A DNA stretch of 64,000 nucleotides from Microvirga sp. BSC39 (GCF_000739015.1 NZ_JPUG01000053.1:62001-126000); one strand, 5' to 3'. Positions 25,516 through 34,123 are shown, numbered from the stretch's first letter. A program made the numbers and translations. Notes: generated by a model from the sequence alone, not told the origin.

Positions 25516-26457
25516 TCAGGCCCCCGTCTCACGCCCCATCAATGCATCGAGGTGGAAGGCCGTCGACTTGGCCAAGCCCTCAAGGTCGTATCCGCCTTCG
25601 AGAACCGACACGATCCGCTGCCCGCAATGGCGGTCGGCGAGATCCATCAGCTTCTGCGTCGCCCAGGCGAAGTCGGATTCCGTCAGGTTCAGGCTGGCGA
25701 GCGGATCGCGCCAATGGGCGTCGAACCCTGCCGAGATGATGATGAGATCAGGCGCGAAGCTGTCGATGCGCGGCGCGATGATGGTGTCCACGGCCTCGCG
25801 GAAAGCCTCGCTCCCGTCGCCGGCATTCAGGGGCGCATTGACGATGGTGCCGTGATCGCCCGTCTCTGAGAGCGCGCCGGTGCCGGGATAGAGCGGCGCC
25901 TCGTGGGTCGAGCAGTAGAGCACAGTCTCGTCCGACCAGAAGATGTCCTGGGTGCCGTTGCCGTGATGCACGTCCCAGTCGAAGATCGCCACGCGCTCGG
26001 CGCCGTGCTTCTTCTGGGCATGGCGGGCGGCGATTGCCGCGTTGTTGAAGAAGCAGAAGCCCATGGCACGGATGCGCTCCGCATGATGCCCCGGCGGGCG
26101 CATGGCCACGAAGGCGTTCCTCACCTTGCCGGTCATCACCTCGTCGACCGCCAGCACCGCCCCGCCGGCGCCGCGCAGGGCCGCCTCGTAGGTGCCGGGC
26201 GACATGGTGGTGTCCTCGTCGATCCGCACCAGCCCCTCTCGGGGGCTGATGTCGCGCAGGCGCAGGATGTGGTCCTCCGGATGAGCGAGGGCGAGGCTCT
26301 CCATTTCGGCCATCGGCGCCTGCTCGCGGATGAGCGATGTGAACCGCTCCTTCTCGAGGGCGCGCTCGATGGCGCGGATGCGGTCCGGGCGCTCGGGATG
26401 GCCGAAGGGCGTCTGATGGTCGAGGCAGGCCGGGTGGGTGATGTAGAGCGTGGGCAT
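25516..26457 (-). CDS. Histone-deacetylase-family amidohydrolase (acetylpolyamine-type)
   Basis: 313 aa. Zinc-dependent deacetylase fold with PPGHHAERIRAMGFCFFNNA (active-site His-His), FDWDVHHGNGTQDIF (Asp and His zinc ligands), AGFDAHWRDPL (second Asp) and VLEGGYDLEGL. In bacteria these enzymes hydrolyse acetylated polyamines or other N-acetyl amines; exact substrate unknown. Convergent with ribB. No polyamine genes are adjacent. Confidence 0.88.
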   Translation of the reverse strand: MPTLYITHPACLDHQTPFGHPERPDRIRAIERALEKERFTSLIREQAPMAEMESLALAHPEDHILRLRDISPREGLVRIDEDTTMSPGTYEAALRGAGGAVLAVDEVMTGKVRNAFVAMRPPGHHAERIRAMGFCFFNNAAIAARHAQKKHGAERVAIFDWDVHHGNGTQDIFWSDETVLYCSTHEAPLYPGTGALSETGDHGTIVNAPLNAGDGSEAFREAVDTIIAPRIDSFAPDLIIISAGFDAHWRDPLASLNLTESDFAWATQKLMDLADRHCGQRIVSVLEGGYDLEGLAKSTAFHLDALMGRETGA

Positions 26458-26651
26458 GGATTTTCTTGGATCGGGAAAGCTGCCAATTTCGCAGCATCAC
26501 ATGGGGCTGTCGATGTTGTTGCGATGCAACACCTTCCGGAGCGGAGCCGTGCCATGGTGTGTTTCGATTCGCGTTGACGACCTTCCGGTCTGTAAACCCG
26601 CCCGAAACCACCCTTCACCTCAGTTCCGCTGAGTCTTCAGAGCTTCGCACG

Positions 26652-27479
26652 ATGCGTCTTTTGAGTCTGCCCCTTCTTTTGGCAATGATCGTGGCCTTGG
26701 CCGGCTGCAACTATAAGGGCGTTCCTGACCCGCAGGTTTCGTCGCGGGATGCCGAATGGATGGCGCAGATCCCGAAGGCGGAAGAGGATCCGCGCTTCGG
26801 CCGCTACCTCATCGACGATCCGACCGGCGAGGCGCCAGGGACCATCGTGGTCGACACGAAGGAGCGCCAGCTCTATCTCGTCCAACCCAACAGGAAGGCG
26901 ATCCGCTACGGCGTGGCGGTTGGCGACGAGGCCTATGGCTGGACCGGCACCTCCACCATCGCGCGCAAGGCCGAGTGGCCGGACTGGAATCCGCCGCCTG
27001 AGATGAAGGCGCGCTGGTCGCATGTCCAATATACCAAGGGTGGACCGAGCAATCCGCTCGGCGCGCGGGCGCTCTACCTCTACGAGGGCAACAAGGACAC
27101 CCTCTACCGCATTCACGGCACCAACGAGCCGGAGAAGATCGGTTTTGCCGTCTCCTCGGGCTGCATCCGGATGCGCAACATCGACGTGATCGATCTTTAC
27201 AACCGCGTGCCGGTGAACACGAAGGTCATCGTCCGGTACGGCCGCAGGGCAGCCGGATCCACGATATGGAAAGAGCGCCCTCGGGCGCTCTCTTGGTTTG
27301 CATCGGTTGTTCTTTTGGGATCACCTGCCCAGCACGGCTTCCTTGCGCAGGAAGGCGGGAAGCTCGGAGACCTTCGGACGGTTCTGCTGCAGCTTGGCGG
27401 CCTGAACGGCGGCGGCGAGAGCCGGCAGGGCGACGTCCTTGAAGGCCGGAATGGACTGGGCGGCGTTCTGTTGGCCTGA
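26652..27479 (+). CDS. L,D-transpeptidase (YkuD/ErfK) lipoprotein with unusual C-terminal extension
   Basis: 275 aa from ATG 26652. Lipoprotein signal (LLLAMIVALAGCN) gives an envelope location. The YkuD catalytic motif is complete: HGTNEPEKIGFAVSSGCIRM with nucleophile Cys. It should make or remodel 3-3 peptidoglycan cross-links or attach proteins. The family normally ends soon after VPVNTKVIVRYG. Here the frame runs about 75 residues further, through a terminator-like hairpin (27272-27291) and over an antisense gene. Loss of the normal stop codon or a sequencing frameshift is likely. Confidence 0.85.
   Translation: MRLLSLPLLLAMIVALAGCNYKGVPDPQVSSRDAEWMAQIPKAEEDPRFGRYLIDDPTGEAPGTIVVDTKERQLYLVQPNRKAIRYGVAVGDEAYGWTGTSTIARKAEWPDWNPPPEMKARWSHVQYTKGGPSNPLGARALYLYEGNKDTLYRIHGTNEPEKIGFAVSSGCIRMRNIDVIDLYNRVPVNTKVIVRYGRRAAGSTIWKERPRALSWFASVVLLGSPAQHGFLAQEGGKLGDLRTVLLQLGGLNGGGESRQGDVLEGRNGLGGVLLA
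27272..27291. terminator. Terminator-like hairpin inside the 3' end of the L,D-transpeptidase frame
   Basis: AGAGCGCCC-tc-GGGCGCTCT, a 9-bp stem with 2-nt loop, followed by CTTGGTTTG on the plus strand and TTCCATATC on the minus strand. It lies between two convergent genes, so a bidirectional terminator is likely. Confidence 0.6.
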
Positions 27480-27512
27480 ACGGATGTCTCGGCTTGAAGC
27501 GTTCTGGGTCAT
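27321..27512 (-). CDS. Small conserved-looking hypothetical protein
   Basis: 63 aa, MTQNASSRDIRSGQQNAAQS and then an Ala/Gln/Leu-rich helix and PKVSELPAFLRKEAVLGR. AGAGAGGATCC precedes the ATG. No known domain. It is convergent with the L,D-transpeptidase and its end abuts the shared hairpin, which supports it as a real transcription unit. The next 220 bp upstream hold nothing I can identify. Confidence 0.5.
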   Translation of the reverse strand: MTQNASSRDIRSGQQNAAQSIPAFKDVALPALAAAVQAAKLQQNRPKVSELPAFLRKEAVLGR

Positions 27513-27734
27513 GGATCCTCTCTGGAAAACATAGGCTGTCTCGACAACCTGCCTTTATGATCTCCAGGGCTGTGACCGCTTTGGGGCAGACCGGTGATCA
27601 TGTGTTGGCTTGGCTGCAGATGCATGCCTCAAGGTGAATCAACACTTAACGGAGCAGTATTCCCGCCATCCGAGGCGTGAATACTTCCCGCCTTGTCGTT
27701 GCGGCACCTTCGCCTGTTCTACAGAGACGCTTCT

Positions 27735-28580
27735 TCAGAAGCTGTGCGCAGCCACACCTTTTGCAAAGCTCTCGCCGTCCCTCAGGCCCATCTCATAGGC
27801 CCTGCGTATTCCGGCCGGGTTGGTGATGTCGAACTGCCCGATCGGGACCGGCTGGGAGGGCTGAATGTAGGTTCGGCCCTTCACCGTGGGATGGGCCCGA
27901 TAGAGCCGGGAGAGGATCACCAGGGTCTTGCCGCCCTGTTCCTCGACGGGGAGCAGAGGCTCCGTCGGCACGTTGTCGACGAGGCCGCCATCGAGGGCCG
28001 CCATGCCGCCGATGCGGCCGACCGGCATGAAGGGTGGCACGCTGGCGCTCGCCATCAGGGCTGCCGACAGCTCTGCCGGGGAGGCCAGGTCCTGCACGCG
28101 CACGAATTCCGGGCGAAAGCCCAAGGCGCGGCCGCCCCTCGGGTGAACCGGGGAGCGCCATGTCTTCTCGATCTGGTAGGTGGCGATGCCCAGCGGAACG
28201 GCGAGCGACAGGGGCAGGCGGCGCGGCTTGCGGGCGAGGCCGATGAGCACATTGGGACCCTGCTTCAGGCGCTCCAGGGCGGCCTCGTCGATGATGCCCT
28301 CGATCAGGCTGCGATACATGAACGAGACCGGCCAGGGCGAGCCCTCGCTGCGCCAGGCGCGCCATTCGAAATTGCGGCGCCCGAGGCTGCAGCCCTCAGC
28401 CACCATCTCGTTGACCTTCCGGCCGAGGCCGAGAAGGCTGTAGCAGGCGGACCAGGCGCCTGCGCTCACGCCGACCACCGTCTCCGGCTTCAATCCGAGC
28501 AGCGGTGCCGCGGCCTCCCAGAAGCCTCCCTGCCAGTAGCAGCGGTTGCCGCCGCCCGCGAATGCCACCGCGTCGAACAT
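27735..28580 (-). CDS. Patatin-like phospholipase
   Basis: 281 aa from ATG 28580. N-terminal oxyanion stretch AFAGGGNRCYWQGGFWEA, nucleophile motif GVSAGAWSA (GxSxG), and the dyad Asp in ALDGGLVDNVPTEPL (DGG). Cytosolic lipid acyl hydrolase; substrate unknown. Located just downstream of the MarR-family gene (8 bp gap) on the same strand, so the MarR protein likely regulates or is co-expressed with it. Confidence 0.85.
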   Translation of the reverse strand: MFDAVAFAGGGNRCYWQGGFWEAAAPLLGLKPETVVGVSAGAWSACYSLLGLGRKVNEMVAEGCSLGRRNFEWRAWRSEGSPWPVSFMYRSLIEGIIDEAALERLKQGPNVLIGLARKPRRLPLSLAVPLGIATYQIEKTWRSPVHPRGGRALGFRPEFVRVQDLASPAELSAALMASASVPPFMPVGRIGGMAALDGGLVDNVPTEPLLPVEEQGGKTLVILSRLYRAHPTVKGRTYIQPSQPVPIGQFDITNPAGIRRAYEMGLRDGESFAKGVAAHSF

Positions 28581-28588
28581 CGGCGTTC

Positions 28589-29098
28589 CTAGCGCTTCCG
28601 GGCGGGCGGAGCGTCCTCGTCGGCCCGTGCCCGATCCCGCCAAGCCAGAACGAGCCGCTCCAGCTCGATGAGATCCTGCGGCGGAAGCGTTCCGAGGGTC
28701 CGCATCACATAAGCCCGCTGGGCCGCAATCCCTTGGTTGGCGAGGTCGCGCCCCTTCGGGGTGAGATAGAGGGCATTGGAGCGCCGGTCGCCCGGGATCG
28801 CGCGCCGCTCCACGAGCCCGGCCTCGACCATGCGGTCGAGCAGCCCCGAGACGTTGCCCTTGGTCACATAGAGCCGTTCCGCCAACTCCTGCTGGCTCGA
28901 GCCTTCGCGTTCGGTGAGGGTGGACAGCAGGTCGAATTGAGGGATCGACAGCCCAAGCGCCTTCAGTTCCGCCGCCACTGCATTGGTTGCCCGCCGGTTC
29001 AGGCGGATGATCCGGAACCAGATCCGCAGAGGATCGGCAGCATCGATCTCGGCAGAGGCGGAAGAGGGGGACGTCAAGGTTACAAACTCCAGGTACAA
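28589..29098 (-). CDS. MarR-family transcriptional regulator
   Basis: 169 aa. Winged HTH segment: LGLSIPQFDLLSTLTEREGS, then QQELAERLYVTKGNVSGLLD (recognition helix), then the wing GLVERRAIPGDRRSNALYLT. The family binds palindromes and usually answers to phenolic or lipid ligands. The likely target is its own operon with the patatin gene. Upstream bases TTACAAACTCCAGGTACAAG (29078-29097) carry two TTGTA-type half sites in direct orientation on the minus strand. Confidence 0.85.
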   Translation of the reverse strand: MYLEFVTLTSPSSASAEIDAADPLRIWFRIIRLNRRATNAVAAELKALGLSIPQFDLLSTLTEREGSSQQELAERLYVTKGNVSGLLDRMVEAGLVERRAIPGDRRSNALYLTPKGRDLANQGIAAQRAYVMRTLGTLPPQDLIELERLVLAWRDRARADEDAPPARKR

Positions 29099-29159
29099 GA
29101 CGGACAGTTTACAGCGAGACCATAAAGGCCGTCATCTCCTTTGGGATGAGGAGGGCTGA

Positions 29160-29339
29160 ATGCACATCTTTTCGGGCAGTCTTTGGAACTCGAAGCCAAG
29201 CTTCGCTTTTCTCTCCACCCACCCCGTCACCGATCAACGGCTGAAAGCTTTGGAAAAACAGGTGCCGCCCCGGCAAGGCGAGCCGCTTCTCGATCAAGAG
29301 CAGTGGCGCGCGCTCAAAGAGATTTGTAAGACCACCTGA
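29160..29339 (+). pseudogene. 3' remnant of an M48-family metallopeptidase gene
   Basis: A 59-codon frame MHIFSGSLWNSKPSFAFLST, continuing HPVTDQRLKALEKQ and ending with DQEQWRALKEICK. This is the usual C-terminal tail of secreted or membrane M48 peptidases, which contain HPVTDQR-like residues before the stop. No HExxH zinc motif or upstream coding sequence is present; the region in front is the MarR promoter. It ends in TGATG overlapping the DUF1499 gene, an old operon junction. Confidence 0.55.
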
Positions 29340-30118
29340 TGCGTCGCCTCATCATCGAAGAACCTCACTCGCGTCCGGCGAAGTGGTCTCCCACGCTGGC
29401 CTTGTTCGCGCTCGCCGTGACCATCCTGGCGGTGCTGCTGATCCGCTTCGGCCGGATCGACTACCAATCCGGCTTCATCGCCCTCGGGGCAGGCATCGCG
29501 ATCGCGCTCGTGGCGGTTCTGTGCGCCCTCGCCGGGTTCGTTCGCATCTGGCAGGAGGGGCGACGGGGACTGGGAAGCGCCATCAAGGGGCTGATCGTAG
29601 CATCGCTGGTTCTCGCCTATCCGGGCTTCATGGCGCTCAAGGCCGTCACCCTGCCGGCGATCACCGATGTGACCACCGACACGGACGACCCGCCGGGCTT
29701 CTCCCGCTCGCGGGCTGCGCTCGAGGCGCGCGCCGGGCGCGTTCCTCCGGATGTGCCGCCTGAGGCGCGGGAGATGCAGCGGGCTTCCTACGTGCAGATC
29801 GCACCTCTGACCCTCGACATCGGCCCGGACGAGGCGTTTGCCATCGTTCGCAAGGCGGCCGACAATCTCGGATGGCGCGTGCTCGAAACCGTGCCGCCGG
29901 GCGGGCGCGCCGGCCTCGGACGCTTGGAGGCGGTCGACCGGTCGCTGATCCTCAGGGTGCCCTACGACATCACAGTCCGGGTCCGTCCGCGTGTCGACGG
30001 CACACGCATCGATATCCGTTCGGCCTCCAGGTTCGGCAATCATGATCTGGGCGCCAACGCTGATCATATTCGCGATTTCCTCGAGGAAGCCTCGAATCTG
30101 GCGATCGCGGTGCGCTGA
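29339..30118 (+). CDS. DUF1499-family membrane protein
   Basis: 259 aa. Three hydrophobic segments near the N-terminus (LALFALAVTILAVLLI, FIALGAGIAIALVAVLCALA, LIVASLVLAYPGFMAL) are followed by a soluble domain ending DVRSASRFGNHDLG-like, here IDIRSASRFGNHDLGANADH, the DUF1499 signature. Function unknown. Start ATG 29339 overlaps the stop of the M48 remnant. Convergent with the MBL gene, with a zero-length gap. Confidence 0.82.
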   Translation: MRRLIIEEPHSRPAKWSPTLALFALAVTILAVLLIRFGRIDYQSGFIALGAGIAIALVAVLCALAGFVRIWQEGRRGLGSAIKGLIVASLVLAYPGFMALKAVTLPAITDVTTDTDDPPGFSRSRAALEARAGRVPPDVPPEAREMQRASYVQIAPLTLDIGPDEAFAIVRKAADNLGWRVLETVPPGGRAGLGRLEAVDRSLILRVPYDITVRVRPRVDGTRIDIRSASRFGNHDLGANADHIRDFLEEASNLAIAVR

Positions 30119-31030
30119 TCAGACCGGGTGATACTCGCTGTCGAGGGCGGGAAGGCCCTCGACCGCAGCCTGACCTTTCGCGACCAGATCCTCCAGATGG
30201 GCGAAGACCGACAGCCCCGCGGCGCCGACCAGGGCCGGGTTCAAGCCCTGATAGATGGCGGCGACGATCTCGGGGATCGTCCGGTCGCCGGCCCTCAGCC
30301 GGTTGAGGATCGAGGCCTCGCGCTGGCGCCGATGATGGATCAGCGCGCGCACGAATCGCTGCGGCTCCTGCACCGGCCCGCCATGGCCCGGCCAGTAAAT
30401 GGTTTCCTCTCGGCCCCTGAGTTTGTCGAGGGAAGCCATGAACTCGCTCATGGAGCCGTCGGGTGGGGCAACCACCGTGGTGGACCAGGCCATCACATGA
30501 TCGCCGGAGAACAGCGCCTTCTCCTCGGGCAGCACGAAGGCGAGGTGGTTGGCCATATGGCCCGGCGTGGCCAGAGCCTCCAGGGTCCAGCCGGGGCCTT
30601 CCACGGCATCACCCTCGCTCAGTTCCTGATCGGGCGCGTAATCCTTGTCGGAACTCGTCTCCAGCATATTGACCTCGCCGGAGAACAGGGGGCGGGCGCT
30701 GCGATGGGGAGCGCAGCCGACGATGGTGGCCCCCGTTGCAGCCTTGATGGCCGCCGCCGCCGGCGAATGGTCCTTGTGGGTATGGGTCACGAGGATGTGG
30801 GTGACCGTCTCGCCGCGCACGGCGTTGAGGATCGCCTCCACATGGTCCGGCATGTCAGGCCCCGGATCGATGATGGCGACGCTCCCGGTGCCGACGATGT
30901 AGCTGCAGGTTCCGGTGAAGGTGATGGGGCCCGGATTGCCGGCGACGACCCGGCGGACGAGGGGGCTCACGCGCACGCATTCCTCGGCTCGGGCCGGAGG
31001 GCTGGTGTCGAAGGTGAGGTCGTCTGCCAT
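30119..31030 (-). CDS. Metallo-beta-lactamase-fold hydrolase (LACTB2/glyoxalase II-like)
   Basis: 303 aa from ATG 31030, selected because AAGGA lies 6 bp upstream; ATG 31045 would include that site. Metal motif VTHTHKDHSPAAAAIK (HxHxDH), further ligands in ATPGHMANHLAFV and FSGDHVM, and IYWPGHGGPV. The C-terminal winged-helix-like region (ILNRLRAGDRTIPEIVAAIY) is shared with LACTB2-type MBL proteins, which are often nucleases or thioesterases. The substrate is unknown. Confidence 0.85.
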   Translation of the reverse strand: MADDLTFDTSPPARAEECVRVSPLVRRVVAGNPGPITFTGTCSYIVGTGSVAIIDPGPDMPDHVEAILNAVRGETVTHILVTHTHKDHSPAAAAIKAATGATIVGCAPHRSARPLFSGEVNMLETSSDKDYAPDQELSEGDAVEGPGWTLEALATPGHMANHLAFVLPEEKALFSGDHVMAWSTTVVAPPDGSMSEFMASLDKLRGREETIYWPGHGGPVQEPQRFVRALIHHRRQREASILNRLRAGDRTIPEIVAAIYQGLNPALVGAAGLSVFAHLEDLVAKGQAAVEGLPALDSEYHPV

Positions 31031-31074
31031 CGGAGATCCTTGCAACTGCCGTCAGGACATCTCCCGTTTCCTAG

Positions 31075-31108
31075 AGCATCGTGCGAAAAAGTGGACCCGG
31101 TTTTTCGC
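31075..31108. repeat. AGCATCGTGCGAAAAA palindromic repeat, second copy
   Basis: AGCATCGTGCGAAAAAGTGG followed by ACCCGGTTTTTCGC. The left arm is identical to that at 12201-12216, the right arm is truncated after TTTTTCGC. It sits between the MBL gene and bioY. Confidence 0.65.
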
Positions 31109-31242
31109 GCCTTGGCTTGAACTAAAGGGTGTCCACAGTCCCGGCGAATGCGCGAGACGGCGGCTTGAGGCAGGGACCGGACCCTCCTATAAGGCTTCAT
31201 GAGCCGCCGCGCGCATGGCGGAATGATCTGGAGATTGCCCGT

Positions 31243-31860
31243 ATGACGACCAGCGCCCCTTCGCTGTCTTCTCCCTCGACCCTTGTCGGCCTCCTCTGGC
31301 CGTCCCGGGATGATGCCCGCTTCGCTGCGCTCCGCGCCATCGTGCTGATGGTCGTCGGCACGGCGCTCCTTACCGTCTCTGCCAAGGTTCAGGTGCCGCT
31401 GCCTTACGTTCCGATGACGCTGCAGACCCTGGTGGTGCTGATGATCGGCGCGACCTATGGCTGGCGCCTGGGCGGCGCGACCGTTGCCCTCTACCTCGCT
31501 GAGGGCGCCATGGGGATGCCGGTTTTCGCCAACACACCTCCCTTGGCAGCCGGTATCGGCTACTTCATGAGCCCCACGGGCGGCTTCCTGTTCGGCTTCG
31601 TGGCGGCAGCTCTCGTCATGGGCTTCATGGCCGAGCGCGGCTGGGATCGTTCGCTCCTGCGCGTCATCGTCATGATGAGCATCGGCCATGCGGTGATCTT
31701 GGGCAGCGGCTTTGCGTGGCTTTCGGTGTTGATGCCAGCTGCGAAGGCGTGGGCTGTCGGCATTGCCCCGTTCATTGCCGCAACCATCCTCAAGACGGCT
31801 CTGGCTGTCGCCCTGATGCAAGCCGCCTGGTCCGTGACGCGCCGCGGCGGCAAGGCTTGA
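31243..31860 (+). CDS. bioY: Biotin transporter BioY
   Basis: 205 aa from ATG 31243. Integral membrane S-component with about six hydrophobic helices. BioY signatures: SAKVQVPLPYVPMTLQTLVV, AEGAMGMPVFA, and GYFMSPTGGFLFGFVAAALV. Takes up biotin alone or with an ECF module (BioMN), which is not in the window. A clear terminator follows at 31885. Confidence 0.92.
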   Translation: MTTSAPSLSSPSTLVGLLWPSRDDARFAALRAIVLMVVGTALLTVSAKVQVPLPYVPMTLQTLVVLMIGATYGWRLGGATVALYLAEGAMGMPVFANTPPLAAGIGYFMSPTGGFLFGFVAAALVMGFMAERGWDRSLLRVIVMMSIGHAVILGSGFAWLSVLMPAAKAWAVGIAPFIAATILKTALAVALMQAAWSVTRRGGKA

Positions 31861-31884
31861 TCAGCCTTCAAGCAATAGCCTTCT

Positions 31885-31914
31885 GAAGCCGCCTCCGGGC
31901 GGCTTCTTCTTTTT
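31885..31914 (+). terminator. Rho-independent terminator of bioY
   Basis: GAAGCCGCC-tcc-GGGCGGCTTC followed by TTCTTTTT. Strong GC stem with a T-rich tail, 25 bp after the bioY stop. Confidence 0.85.
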
Positions 31915-31943
31915 CGGGATTGAGGCGGGTGTGCTAGCGGCGT

Positions 31944-32234
31944 TCAGCCGACCGAGTGCACCAGCTTGAGCTTCGGCTTGGCCTTGACGCTGCCATGGAG
32001 GAAGGTGACGTCCACCCATTCCTCGTCGCCGCTGCCTTCCTCGACACGGTAGCCCATCTGCTTGGCGATGGCCTGAACCTGGCTGAGGTTGGAGCGGGAG
32101 ATCCAGCGCGAGAACTCAGGAGAAGCCTGGTCCATCAGAACGGCAATCATGCCGATCTCGACGCCCTGGTCGAAATCTTCGCTGCGACCGGGAAAACGCA
32201 GCCGCAAGCCATCGTCGAGGTGGATATGTCTCAT
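31944..32234 (-). CDS. Small hypothetical protein
   Basis: 96 aa: MRHIHLDDGLRLRFPGRSED, then GVEIGMIAVLMDQASPEFSR, and a basic C-terminus KAKPKLKLVHSVG. No signal, no Cys. Not a family I recognise. It stands alone, ending 30 bp after the bioY terminator, and is transcribed away from the glycine-zipper gene. Confidence 0.6.
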   Translation of the reverse strand: MRHIHLDDGLRLRFPGRSEDFDQGVEIGMIAVLMDQASPEFSRWISRSNLSQVQAIAKQMGYRVEEGSGDEEWVDVTFLHGSVKAKPKLKLVHSVG

Positions 32235-32384
32235 GACGGGAAGCCCCCAAATTCACCCTTTTCGGGCACCTTTTGCTTGAACTTACCAGGGAGTTGAGCC
32301 GGCTGAAAGGTGTCATGGCCGCGCAGGGAACCGCGCCCCGGGCCGCTCATTAGCCTCGCACAGGCAAGACAACCGGAGGGCCCC

Positions 32385-33080
32385 ATGGCCGAGCGCAGAA
32401 TCACCGCCTTCTTCGACACCTATGAGGAGGCCGCACGGGCGGTGCAGCGGCTCGAGGCAGCCCGTATGCCGGATTTCGAGATCAGTCTTGTGTCCAACAA
32501 CTTCAACGATGCCTATACGCACCATGCGTCCCGGTCGTTCGAACCCGACGGGGCGGCGCATCCTTTCGCCGGCGCCACGGCGGCGGCCGGAACGGTCGCG
32601 GGAGCCGGTGCGGGCCTTCTGGCGGGTCTCGGCACGGTGGCGATCCCGGGCTTCGGGCCGGTGATCGCCGCCGGATGGATCGTCTCGACCTTGGTCGGCG
32701 CCGGTGCGGGCGCCGCAGTCGGTGGTCTTGCCGGCGCGTTGGCCGATGCCGGCCTGACCGACGAGGAGGCCAACACCTATGCAGACGGCGTGCGGCGCGG
32801 CGGAGCGCTCGTGACCGTGAAGGTCGACGAGGCTCGGATGGACAGAGTGGTGAGCATTCTCGATGACGAGGGCGAGGTCGATGCAGGTGAAGAGACGGGG
32901 CGACGTGTTGAGGCACCGGCGCCACCCATCGGCGCTGCAGCCTCGACGACTACGGGTCTCATGACGGATCTCATGCCGATCCCGCTCGATGACGACGGCG
33001 AGGACGCGAGCGAGCGCACGCTCCATGTCGAACTCGAAGACGAGCGCCTGCGTCGTCCCACAGGCACGAAATTCGATTAG
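32385..33080 (+). CDS. Glycine-zipper stress-type protein (general stress protein 17M-like)
   Basis: 231 aa from ATG 32385 with CGGAGGG upstream. The first 50 residues (RRITAFFDTYEEAARAVQRL) resemble the N-terminal domain of general stress protein 17M/YflT. A central Gly/Ala segment (GTVAGAGAGLLAGLGTVAIP and GAGAGAAVGGLAGALA) is a glycine zipper likely to insert in or span a membrane. An acidic tail follows. Function unknown; stress-linked in other bacteria. No clear EcfG promoter was seen. Confidence 0.65.
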   Translation: MAERRITAFFDTYEEAARAVQRLEAARMPDFEISLVSNNFNDAYTHHASRSFEPDGAAHPFAGATAAAGTVAGAGAGLLAGLGTVAIPGFGPVIAAGWIVSTLVGAGAGAAVGGLAGALADAGLTDEEANTYADGVRRGGALVTVKVDEARMDRVVSILDDEGEVDAGEETGRRVEAPAPPIGAAASTTTGLMTDLMPIPLDDDGEDASERTLHVELEDERLRRPTGTKFD

Positions 33081-33117
33081 GTGAGAGGCTCGCAGCCCCT
33101 CACCTGATGCTAGAGGC

Positions 33118-33516
33118 TCAAGCCTTGCGCACGGCGCGATCCAGGCTCCATGCACCGCCGCCGGCGGCAGCGAGGAACAGGAACACGAAGCAGTAGAGAA
33201 TCGCAGCGTCGCCGCCGTTCAGGACAGGGTAGGGGCTGCGCGGCGCATGGGTGAGCCAATAGGCAAAGGCCATCAGGCCGGAGAGCACGAACGCCACGGG
33301 CCGCACGAAGAGACCCGGAATCAGCAATGCGCCACCGACAAGTTCGAGCACGCCAGCGATCCAGGGCAGGGTGAAGGCCGCCGGTGCGGGATTGGGGGAA
33401 GCAGGGAAGCCGAGAAGCTTCTGCGTGCCGTGCGCCATGAAGATGAGCGCTGCGACGATGCGCAGGATGCTGAGGAGGCGCGGCGCCCAAACGGTTTCGA
33501 GATGAGTTGTGTTCAT
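33118..33516 (-). CDS. DoxX-family membrane protein
   Basis: 132 aa, four hydrophobic helices. LLSILRIVAALIFMAHGTQK with a LGFPASP turn, then AGVLELVGGALLIPGLFVRP, then AFVLSGLMAFAYWLTHAP match DoxX/YqjF-type proteins. Members are linked to thiol or redox functions in some bacteria; role here unknown. Single gene. Confidence 0.85.
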   Translation of the reverse strand: MNTTHLETVWAPRLLSILRIVAALIFMAHGTQKLLGFPASPNPAPAAFTLPWIAGVLELVGGALLIPGLFVRPVAFVLSGLMAFAYWLTHAPRSPYPVLNGGDAAILYCFVFLFLAAAGGGAWSLDRAVRKA

Positions 33517-33719
33517 CGGTCAGTCTCCGGATTGTAAGGAGGGGTGATCGGCGCGGCCGACCAGCCGGGGAGGGAGCAACCGGATACAAGCTCAGTCGGA
33601 ATGTTCACACCCTCTATGGCGCAGCTTGCAGTAACGAATTGCTTACCACGTTCCCAAGGCGCTTTGATCCGTTCGGGTTTTCCGGCGTTTCTCCTACGCC
33701 AACAGAACAGGGGGCTTCC

Positions 33720-33791
33720 ATGACCATCCTCGATCCTAAAACCGGGCAGCTTGTCACGATCAACCTCACGTCCAAGCCGCGCCGGGGCTGA
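33720..33791 (+). CDS. Possible 23-residue small protein
   Basis: MTILDPKTGQLVTINLTSKP then RRG, stop at 33789. The sequence reads like a designed strand-turn-strand peptide and has no rare codons, but the ribosome site is poor (ACAGGGGGC). It could be a conserved small protein; comparison is needed to support it. Confidence 0.3.
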   Translation: MTILDPKTGQLVTINLTSKPRRG

Positions 33792-34123
33792 GATCCCTTG
33801 GAAATCATTCCGATTGCGCGGGATATTTTCGAACCGCCAACTGCTGTTCATCTCCGAAATTTTTGATCTTTCCATCTCCTGAATTCTTGCACGGCCCACT
33901 AAATTACTTTCATCAAGGGTCGCCCGTGCCCTGACGCACATCGTCGATGCGACATCTGTGGCTGATGGATGTTGGGGTCGGAACCCTTGGTTCGCAAAGG
34001 CATTGGCTAAAGGAATGGATTCAACCGAGCGCCGGAGCCGCGGATTGTCAGGCTTGAAAGCTTAAGCAGCCGCAGCTTTGGCGTTCAGATTTTGAAGTGA
34101 TCGAAAGAGTTGAGGAGCGTGAA
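33792..34123. other. 332-bp gap, nothing identified
   Basis: AT-richer than the surroundings. No reading frame with a ribosome site, no strong hairpin and no convincing promoter motif was noticed. Confidence 0.4.

Noticed and set aside
32320..32360. EcfG-type stress promoter (GGAAC at 32327) before the glycine-zipper gene
   Set aside because: The -10 element at the right distance is CATT, not CGTT, so support is too weak.
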